Part shown: positions 32,488-40,899 of the stretch, one piece after another
Numbering within the stretch: position 1 is the first letter of the stretch
Layout of the letters: every line of letters begins with the position of its first letter
Assembly (NCBI GenBank): GCA_018335585.1
Contig: JAGXRZ010000010.1
Location: 1 to 64,000 of the forward strand
Reading direction: 5' to 3'
Length of the DNA: 64,000 nt
Source: Selenomonadales bacterium
GTDB taxonomy: Bacteria; Bacillota; UBA994
Position numbers and translations under genes: made by a program
The notes under the pieces: model-generated
The model's database searches: none
Told to the model about the DNA's origin: nothing
Seen by the model: the letters and a program-made list of their open reading frames with translations, nothing else

Positions 32488-33280
32488 AAGGCGGCTCGAC
32501 GTGCTCCTGTGCGAAAAAGGCTTGGCCAGTACACGCATGCAGGCACAGGCGCTCATCCAGAGCGGCGCAGTGCGGGTTGGCGGCCAACTAGCCGATAAAC
32601 CCGGGCATGCCTATCCCCCAGAAAGCGTGATTACCGTGCTTGCCGCGCCACACGCTTTTGCCTCGCGCGGCGGATTAAAGCTTGAGCAGGCGCTTAAGCA
32701 GTTTGACATCAAGCTCGCGGGCCGCGTCGTGTTAGACGTCGGCGCGGCTAGCGGCGGCTTTACGGATTGTGCGCTGCAAAACGGAGCTACATACGTTATT
32801 GCGGTTGACGTAGGGCAGGGGCAGCTAGCGTGGAAACTCCGGAACGACTCACGCGTACAGGTGCTTGAGAAGACGAACATACGCTATCTTAGGCGCGAGC
32901 AGCTGCGCGAGCAGCCGGATGCCGCCACCGTAGACGTGTCATTTATCTCGCTGTCTCTCGTCTTGCCAGCACTTAACCATTTACTGCCGGCAGGCGCAGA
33001 CGTAATTGCTTTGATAAAACCTCAGTTTGAGGCAGGAAAACAGGCGGTAGCACGCGGTCGCGGCGTAATCCGGGACGCGGCCGTCCACATGGCGGTGGTC
33101 GCCGCCGTGCTACAGGCAGCAAAGAGCTTAGGGTGGGGGCTTTTTGGCTTGACATACTCGCCTATTAAGGGGCCGGAAGGTAATATCGAGTTTCTCGGCT
33201 GGTGGAAGACCGCTGCAGCTGACGGTAGAGAGGTCAGTGTAGAACAAGTTGTAGCCGACGCCCACAGGGAAGCGAAGTAG
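32474..33280 (+). CDS. tlyA: TlyA family rRNA 2'-O-methyltransferase / hemolysin-like
   Basis: A 268-residue protein with an N-terminal S4 RNA-binding domain (KRRLDVLLCEKGLASTRMQA, ALIQSGAVRVGG) and an FtsJ-like methyltransferase domain (VVLDVGAASGGFTDCALQNG; DVSFISLSLVLPAL). TlyA methylates rRNA cytidines in other bacteria. ATG 32474 is the first start that gives the canonical S4 beginning. The B. subtilis equivalent is YqxC, also between dxs and recN. Confidence 0.92.
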   Translation: MPSVKRRLDVLLCEKGLASTRMQAQALIQSGAVRVGGQLADKPGHAYPPESVITVLAAPHAFASRGGLKLEQALKQFDIKLAGRVVLDVGAASGGFTDCALQNGATYVIAVDVGQGQLAWKLRNDSRVQVLEKTNIRYLRREQLREQPDAATVDVSFISLSLVLPALNHLLPAGADVIALIKPQFEAGKQAVARGRGVIRDAAVHMAVVAAVLQAAKSLGWGLFGLTYSPIKGPEGNIEFLGWWKTAAADGREVSVEQVVADAHREAK

Positions 33281-33307
33281 CGCCTGCGTCTATTGGAGGT
33301 GGGGAAG

Positions 33308-34174
33308 TTGACCCTCGGGATTATCGCCAACCTAGATAAAGACAACACGGTGGCCGTTACGCGGCAGATACTTGCGGAACTTACGGCACTTAGGCAAGAA
33401 GTTATGCTGCCTATCAGCTTAGCGGCCCAAATCGAGCGAGAGGAACTCGGATACTTAGAGCAAGAAATGGCCGAAGCATGCTCGGCCATCGTCGTGCTAG
33501 GCGGCGACGGCACACTTTTGTCGGTAGCGCGGCGCTGGCCTTTCTGGGGCATTCCCTTGATGGGGGTGAATCTTGGTCACCTTGGCTTTTTAACTGAAGT
33601 AGAGGAGAAAAGCGTTACCGAAGCGCTGCGCATGATTGTCAGGGGAGAGTTCCGGCTGCAGGAGCGCATGATGCTTAAGGCTACCGTAGTCAGGAGTAAC
33701 GCGCCTCTGCAAGAAGCCTTTGCGCTTAACGACTGCGTAGTCACCAAGGGTGCGTTTGCGCGCATGATTCGGCTAGAGATTCACATCGGCAAAAGCTACC
33801 TAGAGACTTTTCCGGCCGACGGCGTAATTGTGGCTACCCCTACCGGTTCAACGGCTTATTCCCTCTCGGCGGGCGGCCCCATTGCTGACCCTGCCATGCA
33901 GTTAATGCTGCTTACCCCTATCTGTGCCCACATGCTGCAGGCGCGTCCGACAGTTATCTCGCCGCGCGAGAAGATACGCGTTCACCTGCACTCTGTCCAC
34001 GATGACATTGTACTTACGCTTGACGGGCAGGAGGGTATTCGGCTTCTGCCGAATGATGAGGTAATAATTGAAAGAGCGGATATCGTGACGCGCCTGATTA
34101 AAGTGGCGCCACGCAGCTTCTATGACGTGCTCCGACACAAACTGACCGAGGTAAGGAGTTCGCCAAATGCTTGA
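33308..34174 (+). CDS. nadK: NAD+ kinase
   Basis: Phosphorylates NAD to NADP. The 288-residue protein has VVLGGDGTLLSVARR, GVNLGHLGFLTEVE, FALNDCVVTKG, FPADGVIVATPTGSTAYSLSAGG and the C-terminal beta region. TTG 33308 is preferred because GGAGGTG lies six bases upstream; the frame extends to TTG 33293, but that would place the Shine-Dalgarno inside the gene. The end overlaps recN by 8 bases. In Bacillus argR lies between tlyA and recN; no argR is present here. Confidence 0.94.
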   Translation: MTLGIIANLDKDNTVAVTRQILAELTALRQEVMLPISLAAQIEREELGYLEQEMAEACSAIVVLGGDGTLLSVARRWPFWGIPLMGVNLGHLGFLTEVEEKSVTEALRMIVRGEFRLQERMMLKATVVRSNAPLQEAFALNDCVVTKGAFARMIRLEIHIGKSYLETFPADGVIVATPTGSTAYSLSAGGPIADPAMQLMLLTPICAHMLQARPTVISPREKIRVHLHSVHDDIVLTLDGQEGIRLLPNDEVIIERADIVTRLIKVAPRSFYDVLRHKLTEVRSSPNA

Positions 34175-35846
34175 GCGCTTGTTTGTACAAAACTTTGCCG
34201 TAATCAAAGAGCTGAGCCTCGAACTCGGGCCCGGCCTAACCGTGCTGTCCGGCGAAACCGGTGCCGGAAAATCCATTATCGTAGACGCAGTGTCGCTCTT
34301 GCTAGGCGGGCGGACATCGGCAGATATGATCAGGTCAGGCTGTGAGCGGGCAATTGTACAGGGCGTGTTTCGTACAGAGCGTCCGGAAATAGAGAGTTTC
34401 TTAGCGTCACACGGCCTCCTTAGCGAGGGTGAACTTATAGTGACGCGTGAGATTACAGAAAAGCGTACAGGCTGCCGCGTCAACGGGCAAAGCGTCACGC
34501 AAGGTTTACTGCGACAACTTGGAGCATACCTAGTCGACATGCACGGTCAGCACGAGCATCAATCCCTCTTTTCGCCCGTCGCGCAACAACAGCTAATCGA
34601 CAAGTTTGCCGGTGTACGGGCAGCCGAGTTACTTGACGCGCTCGCGCGCGAAGTCACAGCCTTCGAAGCGTGTCAGCGCGAGCTCAAGGATAGCCCCGCC
34701 AGTGAAAGCGAGCGTATCCGCCTGCTTGACCTGCTAAACTTCCAAGTGCAGGAGATTGACGCAGCGAAACTTAGGCCTGACGAGGAAGACGACCTAAAGC
34801 GTGAGAGACAAGCCTTGCTTGGCTTTGAGCGCTTGCGCGGCACGATTGAACGTTGTCACGCCGAACTCTCCGGTGGTGGAGGCCGCGGGCGCGCCGTCTC
34901 CGATTGTTTGGGGCGCAATTTAGCGGAGCTTAAGGAAGTGCGGCGCTTTTCGCCTGCCCTAGAAAGTGTTTGCGAGGAACTTGAGCAGGCCGGATATTTG
35001 CTGCAAGATGCCGTACGCGAGCTAAGCGAGCTCAGGGAGTCACTTCATTTTGACCAGGGAAGGCTAGAAGAGATTGAAGAACGCCTTGAACTCATTGCCA
35101 AACTCAAGCGAAAGTACGGTCGCACACTCGAAGAAGTGTGCATCTTTCGCGAGGAAGCCAAGCAAAGCCTAGAACGCCTGCATGATGCCGCCGCGCGTAC
35201 AGATGCGCTTAGGCAGAGCATGACGGCGCAACAAGAGCGCTACGCCCGGTACGCCGCGGAGCTTTGTGCTTTGCGACAAGAACGAGGGCGTGAGCTCTGC
35301 CGCCTAGCAGAAGAGAACATTCGGGAGCTCGGTATGCGGAGCGGACAGCTTACTGTCGCCTTCACACCGCACAAAGGCGTAATGAATCCGCGCGGCACGG
35401 AAAGTGCGGAGCTCCTCTTTTCGGCTAACCAAGGAGAAGAACCGAGGCCGCTCGCGAAAATTGCCTCAGGCGGCGAGATATCGCGCGTGATGCTAGCTCT
35501 AAAGGCCGTCTTCAGTCAGCTCGATGACATTCCCACGTTGGTGTTCGACGAAATTGACAGCGGTGTGGGCGGGAAGGCTGCGCTTGCCGTCGCAGAAAAA
35601 ATCGCGGCGGTGAGCAGACACAAGCAAGTTCTGTGTGTCTCGCATCTCGCCCAGATTGCCGCGCTCGCCGAGCATCATCTTTACGTGCGCAAGGAAGATG
35701 AGGGAGAGAGGACGGTTGTCAGCATAGACCGCCTATTTGACCAAGCGCGGGTACGCGAGCTCGCCCGTATGCTCGGCGGCAGAGAGACTGCCGCAGCTTT
35801 AGAACACGCCGAAGAGCTTCTTTTAAGGAGAACGATGCGTCCATAG
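34167..35846 (+). CDS. recN: DNA repair protein RecN
   Basis: SMC-like ATPase in double-strand break repair. The 559 residues contain Walker A LSGETGAGKSIIVDAVSLLLGG, the DMHGQHEHQSLF loop, long coiled coils (about residues 180-360), the signature LAKIASGGEISRVMLALKA and Walker B TLVFDEIDSGVGGKAA. It is preceded by nadK with AAGGAG in the overlap. Confidence 0.96.
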   Translation: MLERLFVQNFAVIKELSLELGPGLTVLSGETGAGKSIIVDAVSLLLGGRTSADMIRSGCERAIVQGVFRTERPEIESFLASHGLLSEGELIVTREITEKRTGCRVNGQSVTQGLLRQLGAYLVDMHGQHEHQSLFSPVAQQQLIDKFAGVRAAELLDALAREVTAFEACQRELKDSPASESERIRLLDLLNFQVQEIDAAKLRPDEEDDLKRERQALLGFERLRGTIERCHAELSGGGGRGRAVSDCLGRNLAELKEVRRFSPALESVCEELEQAGYLLQDAVRELSELRESLHFDQGRLEEIEERLELIAKLKRKYGRTLEEVCIFREEAKQSLERLHDAAARTDALRQSMTAQQERYARYAAELCALRQERGRELCRLAEENIRELGMRSGQLTVAFTPHKGVMNPRGTESAELLFSANQGEEPRPLAKIASGGEISRVMLALKAVFSQLDDIPTLVFDEIDSGVGGKAALAVAEKIAAVSRHKQVLCVSHLAQIAALAEHHLYVRKEDEGERTVVSIDRLFDQARVRELARMLGGRETAAALEHAEELLLRRTMRP

Positions 35847-35901
35847 CACTTTTCAGAGACATGCCAATCGTGGTAGTTCGTTCTGTTATGTTAACTAGCG
35901 G

Positions 35902-35931
35902 GGATAGCGACTTTGCGGCTAGGTTAACTTA
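35902..35931 (+). promoter_or_regulatory. Possible sigma-F-type promoter and inverted repeat before spoIVB
   Basis: GGATA (35902-35906) and GGTTAACTTA (35922-35931) are spaced by 15 bases, as in forespore sigma-F promoters, though both elements have mismatches. The region is also flanked by an imperfect inverted repeat, GTTAACTAGC (35890-35899) with GCTAGGTTAAC (35918-35928, one extra G). Confidence 0.3.
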
Positions 35932-35965
35932 GAGACAGATTCGACTTCACGAAAGGAGTGCACCG

Positions 35966-37315
35966 ATGCGCAGGCGAAAGTACAAAGCGCTGTTGGGATG
36001 GTTTCTTTCGGCGTTAGTGCTTGCGGTCTGCCTAAGCCCGCAAGCGAAAAGTTTCTTTGGTTTGCCCCCTCTATTGCGCGTTACAGAGGGCGTAGGTTTC
36101 GCCCTCCCTCTACAGCTACCCTTTGGTCTTGATTTGTCGCTTAACGAGGCCGACTTGTTTAAAGTCAACGGCGCGGAGGTGGGTCCGTCAGTGCGCAGGT
36201 TTAGCCTAGCGGAACCGCTATCCTTCCAGCCGCTTAGGCCCGGGAGCGCAGAGCTCCGGCTCAGTTTGTTTGGCGTGACGATACGGCGACTTTCCTTGCA
36301 GGTGTTGCCGTCGGTTTCGCTGGTCGCCTCCGGCCATTCCGTGGGTGTATCGCTGCGCTCGCGAGGCGTCCTAGTGGTAGGCTTCGCGACAATCAACAAC
36401 GATGCCGGGGCTTTTTCGCCGGGCAGGGAGGCAGGTTTGCGCCTTGGAGACCAGATTACGGCGCTTAACGGCCACACGGAGCTTGACGGGGCGACCATCG
36501 CGCGGCTAGTGGACGAGCGCGGCAGGCACAACCAAGAGGTAGAACTCTCTGTGCTGCGCGGCACGGCTGAGACGACGCTCCGAGCGGTGCCTCAGGCTTG
36601 TCGGGAAACCGGCAAGTATCGCTTAGGTGTATTCGTGCGCGACACGGCGGTAGGTATCGGCACCCTTACGTTTGTCGACCGCGAATCTATGACTTTTGGC
36701 GGTCTCGGACACGTGATCGCCGATCCCGATACCGGGCAACCGATCGCGCTTGGCAGCGGTAGAATCGTGCGCGCAACAGTCACCTTTATTCAGGCTGGCA
36801 GAAGAGGCGCACCGGGAGAGAAGCGAAGCGTCTTCGTGGATGAACAGACCACCCTAGGGACAGTTCTGAAAAACACCCCCTTTGGCATATTCGGCCATAT
36901 GCTGCAGGACATCACCGCCGGGGCATCACCGATGCCAATTATGCTGCGAGATGAAGTCGAAGAAGGGCCGGCCGAAATCCTGACTGTTATCGCGGGCGAG
37001 CAGGTAGAGCGGTTTGCGATTGAGATTCAGCGCGTTTCGCGCCTGCAGCATGCGCCCTTAGGGAAAGGGCTGGTGATTCGCGTCACAGACCCGCGTTTGC
37101 AGCAAAAAACTGGCGGAATTGTGCAAGGCATGTCCGGCAGCCCGATTATACAGAGAGGGCGACTAGTCGGCGCGGTAACGCATGTTTTCGTCAACGACCC
37201 GGCGCGAGGGTATGGGGTTTTTATCGAGTGGATGATTCGTGAGTCCGACCTCTTGGAGAGGCGCGAGGAGCACGCCCCAACTTTCTTTTATCGGCGGTTT
37301 TTCCGTGCATCTTGA
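35966..37315 (+). CDS. spoIVB: SpoIVB, sporulation signalling serine peptidase
   Basis: A forespore-secreted S55 peptidase that cleaves SpoIVFA and so triggers pro-sigma-K processing. The 449 residues start with an uncleaved-looking membrane anchor (LLGWFLSALVLAVCLSPQ), have a PDZ domain (GREAGLRLGDQITALNGH) and the peptidase domain with candidate His in FGGLGHVIADPDTG and Ser in VQGMSGSPIIQ. GAAAGGAG precedes the ATG. It is somewhat longer than the usual roughly 425 residues. Confidence 0.95.
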   Translation: MRRRKYKALLGWFLSALVLAVCLSPQAKSFFGLPPLLRVTEGVGFALPLQLPFGLDLSLNEADLFKVNGAEVGPSVRRFSLAEPLSFQPLRPGSAELRLSLFGVTIRRLSLQVLPSVSLVASGHSVGVSLRSRGVLVVGFATINNDAGAFSPGREAGLRLGDQITALNGHTELDGATIARLVDERGRHNQEVELSVLRGTAETTLRAVPQACRETGKYRLGVFVRDTAVGIGTLTFVDRESMTFGGLGHVIADPDTGQPIALGSGRIVRATVTFIQAGRRGAPGEKRSVFVDEQTTLGTVLKNTPFGIFGHMLQDITAGASPMPIMLRDEVEEGPAEILTVIAGEQVERFAIEIQRVSRLQHAPLGKGLVIRVTDPRLQQKTGGIVQGMSGSPIIQRGRLVGAVTHVFVNDPARGYGVFIEWMIRESDLLERREEHAPTFFYRRFFRAS

Positions 37316-37406
37316 GAAAAATTGTGCGAGGGAAGCAGGAGAAGGTTGGCAAGTTGTTGAAAGAATAGTGTAAGTGTTTGCTCGGGACTGAGGAGGAAGA
37401 TTAGGT

Positions 37407-38186
37407 TTGGGTGAGAGAATCAAGGTTTTGATTGTAGACGACAACCGCGACTTCTGCGACCTGCTGCACGAGTTTCTTTCCAAGCGTTCGGAGTTCCAAG
37501 TGGTGGGAGTAGGGCATAACGGCGTGGAAGCACTAGAGCTTATCAACTCCGTCAAACCGGACGTATGCGTGCTTGACATTATTATGCCCCATTTGGACGG
37601 CATCGGTGTCTTAGAGCGCTTGCCGGCGGTGGTGGCCGGAGGTGCCATGCCAAAGACCATCATGCTGACCGCGCTTGGGCACGAGGAAATGACCAAGCGA
37701 GTACTAGAGCTTGGCGCGAGCTACTACATTCTCAAGCCTTTTAACCTCGAAACCCTCGCCCAGCGCATCCATCAGTTGACCACCAACGGTGTGGCCGCCT
37801 CTCCCCTGCAGTTCGAACAGCAGCGAAGCGCTAACCGCAATCTCGAGATTAAGATATCGGATTTCCTGCACGAGCTCGGCGTTCCAGCTAACATCCGCGG
37901 CTACGTATACCTCAGGGAAGCTATCTCCATGGTGGCAGAGGAAATGCAGCTGCTTAGCGCAGTAACTAAGATTCTCTACCCCATGATTGCCGAGAACCAC
38001 GAGTCGACGCCAAGCCGTGTGGAACGCGCTATCCGCCACGCCATAGAGGTAGCCTGGAGTCGCGGCAATGTAGATGCCCTAAACAGGATGTTCGGGTTTA
38101 CCGTGGACCATCGCCGCGGCAAGCCAACTAACAGTGAGTTCATCGCCATGGTGGCGGATAGACTGCGCCTTGAGCGCGCGGGATAG
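37407..38186 (+). CDS. spo0A: Spo0A, master regulator of sporulation
   Basis: Response regulator at the end of the phosphorelay. The 259-residue protein has the receiver acidic pocket VDDNRDF, phospho-acceptor Asp in VCVLDIIMP, Thr in MLTALG and Lys in YILKPFN, then the DNA-binding domain with the nearly invariant [19 protein letters not shown] recognition region. It uses a TTG start with GAGGAGG about 10 bases upstream. I did not find 0A boxes or a well-spaced sigma-H promoter in the 90 bases before it. Confidence 0.97.
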   Translation: MGERIKVLIVDDNRDFCDLLHEFLSKRSEFQVVGVGHNGVEALELINSVKPDVCVLDIIMPHLDGIGVLERLPAVVAGGAMPKTIMLTALGHEEMTKRVLELGASYYILKPFNLETLAQRIHQLTTNGVAASPLQFEQQRSANRNLEIKISDFLHELGVPANIRGYVYLREAISMVAEEMQLLSAVTKILYPMIAENHESTPSRVERAIRHAIEVAWSRGNVDALNRMFGFTVDHRRGKPTNSEFIAMVADRLRLERAG

Positions 38187-38190
38187 GAAC

Positions 38191-38218
38191 AAAAGAGGGC
38201 CTAATAAGCCCTCTTTTT
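38191..38218 (+). terminator. Rho-independent terminator after spo0A
   Basis: AAAAGAGGGC (38191-38200), a seven-base loop and GCCCTC (38208-38213) running into CTTTTTG. It is a strong, A/T-flanked hairpin five bases after the stop codon. Confidence 0.9.
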
Positions 38219-38297
38219 GCGTGCAATCACGTAATTTTCGCTAAAAAGGTTTTGTGCATGGCGAGAAGAATAGAGAAGGGAGAGCGCAGGGCGAGCG

Positions 38298-38670
38298 CAC
38301 TTAGCACTTAGCACTTAGCACTTCGTAGAACGGAGGGCTGCTGGCTCCTGGTTCCTGGTAGAGGGAAGTGCCCAGTGCCCAGTGCCCAGTAGAGCGGTAT
38401 CGCAGTGGTACCCGTTGCCCTTTAGCCTTTTACCTTGTACCTTTCTACCTCGTCAGGCTTACAGCTTACAGCTTACAGCTTACGGCCCACGGCTCTTCTA
38501 ACGCCTCAAGCCTCAAGCCTAAAGCCTAGCCCCCCTGAGTGCTGAGTGCCGACCGCTGAGTGCCCTCAGTTCACGATTCACGATTCATGATTCACGATTA
38601 CCACAGCTCACCGCTCACCGCTCACAGCTGGCGGCCGGCGGCTGGCGGCTGGCGGCTCCCACAAGCGACA
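38298..38670. repeat. Mosaic short-tandem-repeat island F (forward, longest)
   Basis: This 507 bp gap has no gene. After the spo0A terminator and about 75 bases of unremarkable sequence it is continuous repeat in this order: gcacttagcacttcgtagaa; ggctcctggttcctgg; gcccagtgcccagt (38366-38390); core tagagcggtatcgcagtgg (38391 on); cttacagcttacag; cttctaacgcctcaagcct; gagtgctgagtgcc; cacgattcatgattcac; gctcaccgctcaccgct; ggcggctggcggct; acaagcgacacgcta. It ends at the AAGGAGG of the butyrate kinase gene and is the most complete example of the family here. Confidence 0.88.
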
Positions 38671-38693
38671 CGCTAGCACAAGGAGGCATCCGC

Positions 38694-39758
38694 TTGCATA
38701 AATTTAAGGTGCTTGTCATAAATCCAGGCAGCACGTCAACCAAAGTGGCTTGTTATATCGGGAACGCGTTAGAGGCGGAGGAAAACCTTACGCATTCTGC
38801 AGACTCACTCGCCGCATATGCGGAGATTATGGACCAGTTTCCCTTGCGCTTAGACGCGGTGATGTCGTTCATGGGAAACAACGAGGTAGCAGCGGGACTT
38901 GACGCCGTCGTCGGCAGGGGTGGTTTGCTGCGGCCTTCAGAAGGCGGAACCTATGCCGTCAATGAAGCGATGGTTGCAGACTTGCGACAGGGTTTGCAGG
39001 GGCAGCACGCATCTAACCTTGGTGGCTTGTTGGCCAAAGCGATAGCTGATCCGCTCGGGCTACCTTCATTTATTGTAGACCCGGTAGCGGTAGACGAGTT
39101 TGAGCCTGTCGCGCGCATTGCGGGACATCCGCTCCTCGAACGCAAGAGCCTCTCGCATGCACTCAGCATGAAAGCTGTGGCGAGGCGCGCAGCTAACGAA
39201 CTCAACATTGCGTATGCCGACAGCAGGTTTGTAGTAGCTCACCTGGGAGGCGGCATCTCCGTCGGGCCTATGGTAGGCGGCCGCGTCATTGACGTGAACA
39301 ACGCCAATGAAATGGGGCCTTTCTCGCCGGAACGCACGGGTGGCCTTCCCTCCGGTGATTTAGCCGCACTGTGCTTTAGTGGGCAGTATACAGCCAAAGA
39401 AATGAAGCGCCAACTTAACGGGCAAGGGGGTATGGTGGCCTACCTCGGCACAACCGATGCGCGGGAAGCGTACAGGCTCGCCGAGACAGGAGATGCTAAG
39501 GCAGAACTGGTGATGCACGCTATGGCGTATCAGATTGCCAAAGAAATTGGCGCGATGGCTACAGTGCTAAAGGGACGAGTCGACGCCGTAGTCCTTACGG
39601 GGGGACTTGCGCACGCTGACAGAATGTGCAACACTATTGCGGGTTATGTCGGTTTTATCGCCCCCATGATTGTCTACCGCGGAGAAGACGAAATGTTAGC
39701 GTTAGCTGAAGGTGCCTGCCGCGTCCTCGCCAGCGAGGAAGAAGTGAGGGAGTACTAG
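38694..39758 (+). CDS. buk: Butyrate kinase (first copy)
   Basis: Transfers the phosphoryl group from butyryl or branched acyl phosphate to ADP. The 354-residue acetate-kinase-fold protein has VINPGSTSTKVACY, VVGRGGLLRPSEGGTYAVN, GQHASNLGGLLA, VAHLGGGISVGPM and DAVVLTGGLAHADRM. The TTG start has AAGGAGG seven bases upstream. It is separated from ptb by repeat island G, so it may be a separate transcription unit. A second copy follows ptb. Confidence 0.93.
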   Translation: MHKFKVLVINPGSTSTKVACYIGNALEAEENLTHSADSLAAYAEIMDQFPLRLDAVMSFMGNNEVAAGLDAVVGRGGLLRPSEGGTYAVNEAMVADLRQGLQGQHASNLGGLLAKAIADPLGLPSFIVDPVAVDEFEPVARIAGHPLLERKSLSHALSMKAVARRAANELNIAYADSRFVVAHLGGGISVGPMVGGRVIDVNNANEMGPFSPERTGGLPSGDLAALCFSGQYTAKEMKRQLNGQGGMVAYLGTTDAREAYRLAETGDAKAELVMHAMAYQIAKEIGAMATVLKGRVDAVVLTGGLAHADRMCNTIAGYVGFIAPMIVYRGEDEMLALAEGACRVLASEEEVREY

Positions 39759-39762
39759 GACC

Positions 39763-39970
39763 TTGCACTTAGCACTTCGCACTTAGCACTTCGTAGAACG
39801 GAGGGCTGCTGGCTCCTGGCTGCTGGTTGAGGGGGGCTTACAGCGTACAGCGTACAGCGTACAGCTTACAGCGTACAGCTCACGCTCACCGCTGGTGGCT
39901 GGCGGCTGGAGGCTCCCACAAGCGACAAGCGACAAGCCACATGCTACAAGCCACAAGCGACACGCTACAA
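39763..39970. repeat. Mosaic short-tandem-repeat island G (forward orientation)
   Basis: Modules gcacttagcacttcg with tagaacggagggctgctggc (39765-39825), cttacagcgtacagcg units (39837-39879), gctcacgctcaccgct, ggtggctggcggctgg and acaagcgacaagcgaca units (39915-39970) up to the ribosome binding site of ptb. The first module is nearly identical to the start of island F, 1.5 kb upstream. Confidence 0.88.
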
Positions 39971-39990
39971 TACAAAGGAGGGTCCCACTA

Positions 39991-40899
39991 TTGAACAGCT
40001 TTTCTGCGATTCTAGCTGCCGCTAAACAGGGTCCGGTACGCCGCGTGGCGGTGGCGGTAGCGGCAGATGCCGAAGTGCTCGCTGCCGTGTGCGACGCGCA
40101 CAAGGCGGGTATCGCCGAGGCAGTACTCGTCGGCGACGAAGCCAAAATCCGCTCCATTGCGGCCGCACACGGATACAACTTACAGGGCATGGAAGTAATC
40201 AACCTGCCGGACAACCTGCAGGCTGCGCGCGAAGCAGTGCAGTTGGTACGGCAGGGACGCGCGCATATGTTAATGAAGGGCCTCATTAGTACGGCCGACA
40301 TTTTGAGGGCTGTATTAGATAAGGAACAGGGGCTTAGGACAGGCAGGGTGCTCAGTCATGTCGCTGTGCTTGAGGTGCCGACCTATCACAAGCTGTTGTT
40401 CCTAACTGACGGGGGGCAGAACATTGCGCCGGACGTAACACAAAAGGCCGAGATTCTGCAAAACGCCGTGGAAGTGGCGCGCGCGCTAGGCGTCACTCTG
40501 CCGAAGGCAGCGCCTATCTGTGCCGTGGAGGTCGTAAATCCTAAAATGCAGGCTACCGTAGACGCGGCTGAGCTAGCGGATAAAGCTCACCGTGGGGAGA
40601 TTGTGAACTGCATCGTCAGCGGACCGATTGCCTTTGATGGCGCCATCAGCGCCGAAGCGGCCGCACACAAGGGAATTAAGTCCGACGTTGCCGGCGATGT
40701 GGACATACTGCTGATGCCGGACATCGAGGCAGGAAACATTCTCTATAAGACATTGGTTTATCTCGCGCAAGCCAAAGTCGCCGGCATTATCGCCGGAGCT
40801 GCCGCACCCATTGTGCTTACTTCCCGCTCCGACAGCCCGGAGGCTAAGCTGCTGTCCATTGCCTGCGCATCGGTTGTAGCGGGGGGGAATGCTTCATGA
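39991..40899 (+). CDS. ptb: Phosphate butyryltransferase
   Basis: Converts acyl-CoA and phosphate to acyl phosphate and CoA. The 302-residue protein has RRVAVAVAADAEVLAAVCDA, HMLMKGLISTADILRAVLDK, LSHVAVLEVPTYHKLLFLTD and the C-terminal GDVDILLMPDIEAGNILYKTL. TTG 39991 is the start, with AAAGGAGGG upstream; the open frame before it is repeat sequence. The stop overlaps the second butyrate kinase (ATGA). Confidence 0.94.
   Translation: MNSFSAILAAAKQGPVRRVAVAVAADAEVLAAVCDAHKAGIAEAVLVGDEAKIRSIAAAHGYNLQGMEVINLPDNLQAAREAVQLVRQGRAHMLMKGLISTADILRAVLDKEQGLRTGRVLSHVAVLEVPTYHKLLFLTDGGQNIAPDVTQKAEILQNAVEVARALGVTLPKAAPICAVEVVNPKMQATVDAAELADKAHRGEIVNCIVSGPIAFDGAISAEAAAHKGIKSDVAGDVDILLMPDIEAGNILYKTLVYLAQAKVAGIIAGAAAPIVLTSRSDSPEAKLLSIACASVVAGGNAS

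Noticed and set aside
35938-35946. 0A box before spoIVB
   Set aside because: ATTCGACTT matches only part of the TTCGACA half of the consensus and lies close to the ribosome binding site; likely chance.
37335-37368. Sigma-H promoter before spo0A
   Set aside because: GCAGGAGAA and AAGAATAG resemble the two elements, but the spacer is 17 instead of 11-12 bases.
38298-38670. CRISPR array
   Set aside because: Units are only 7-8 bp, degenerate, without constant-length spacers or nearby cas genes.
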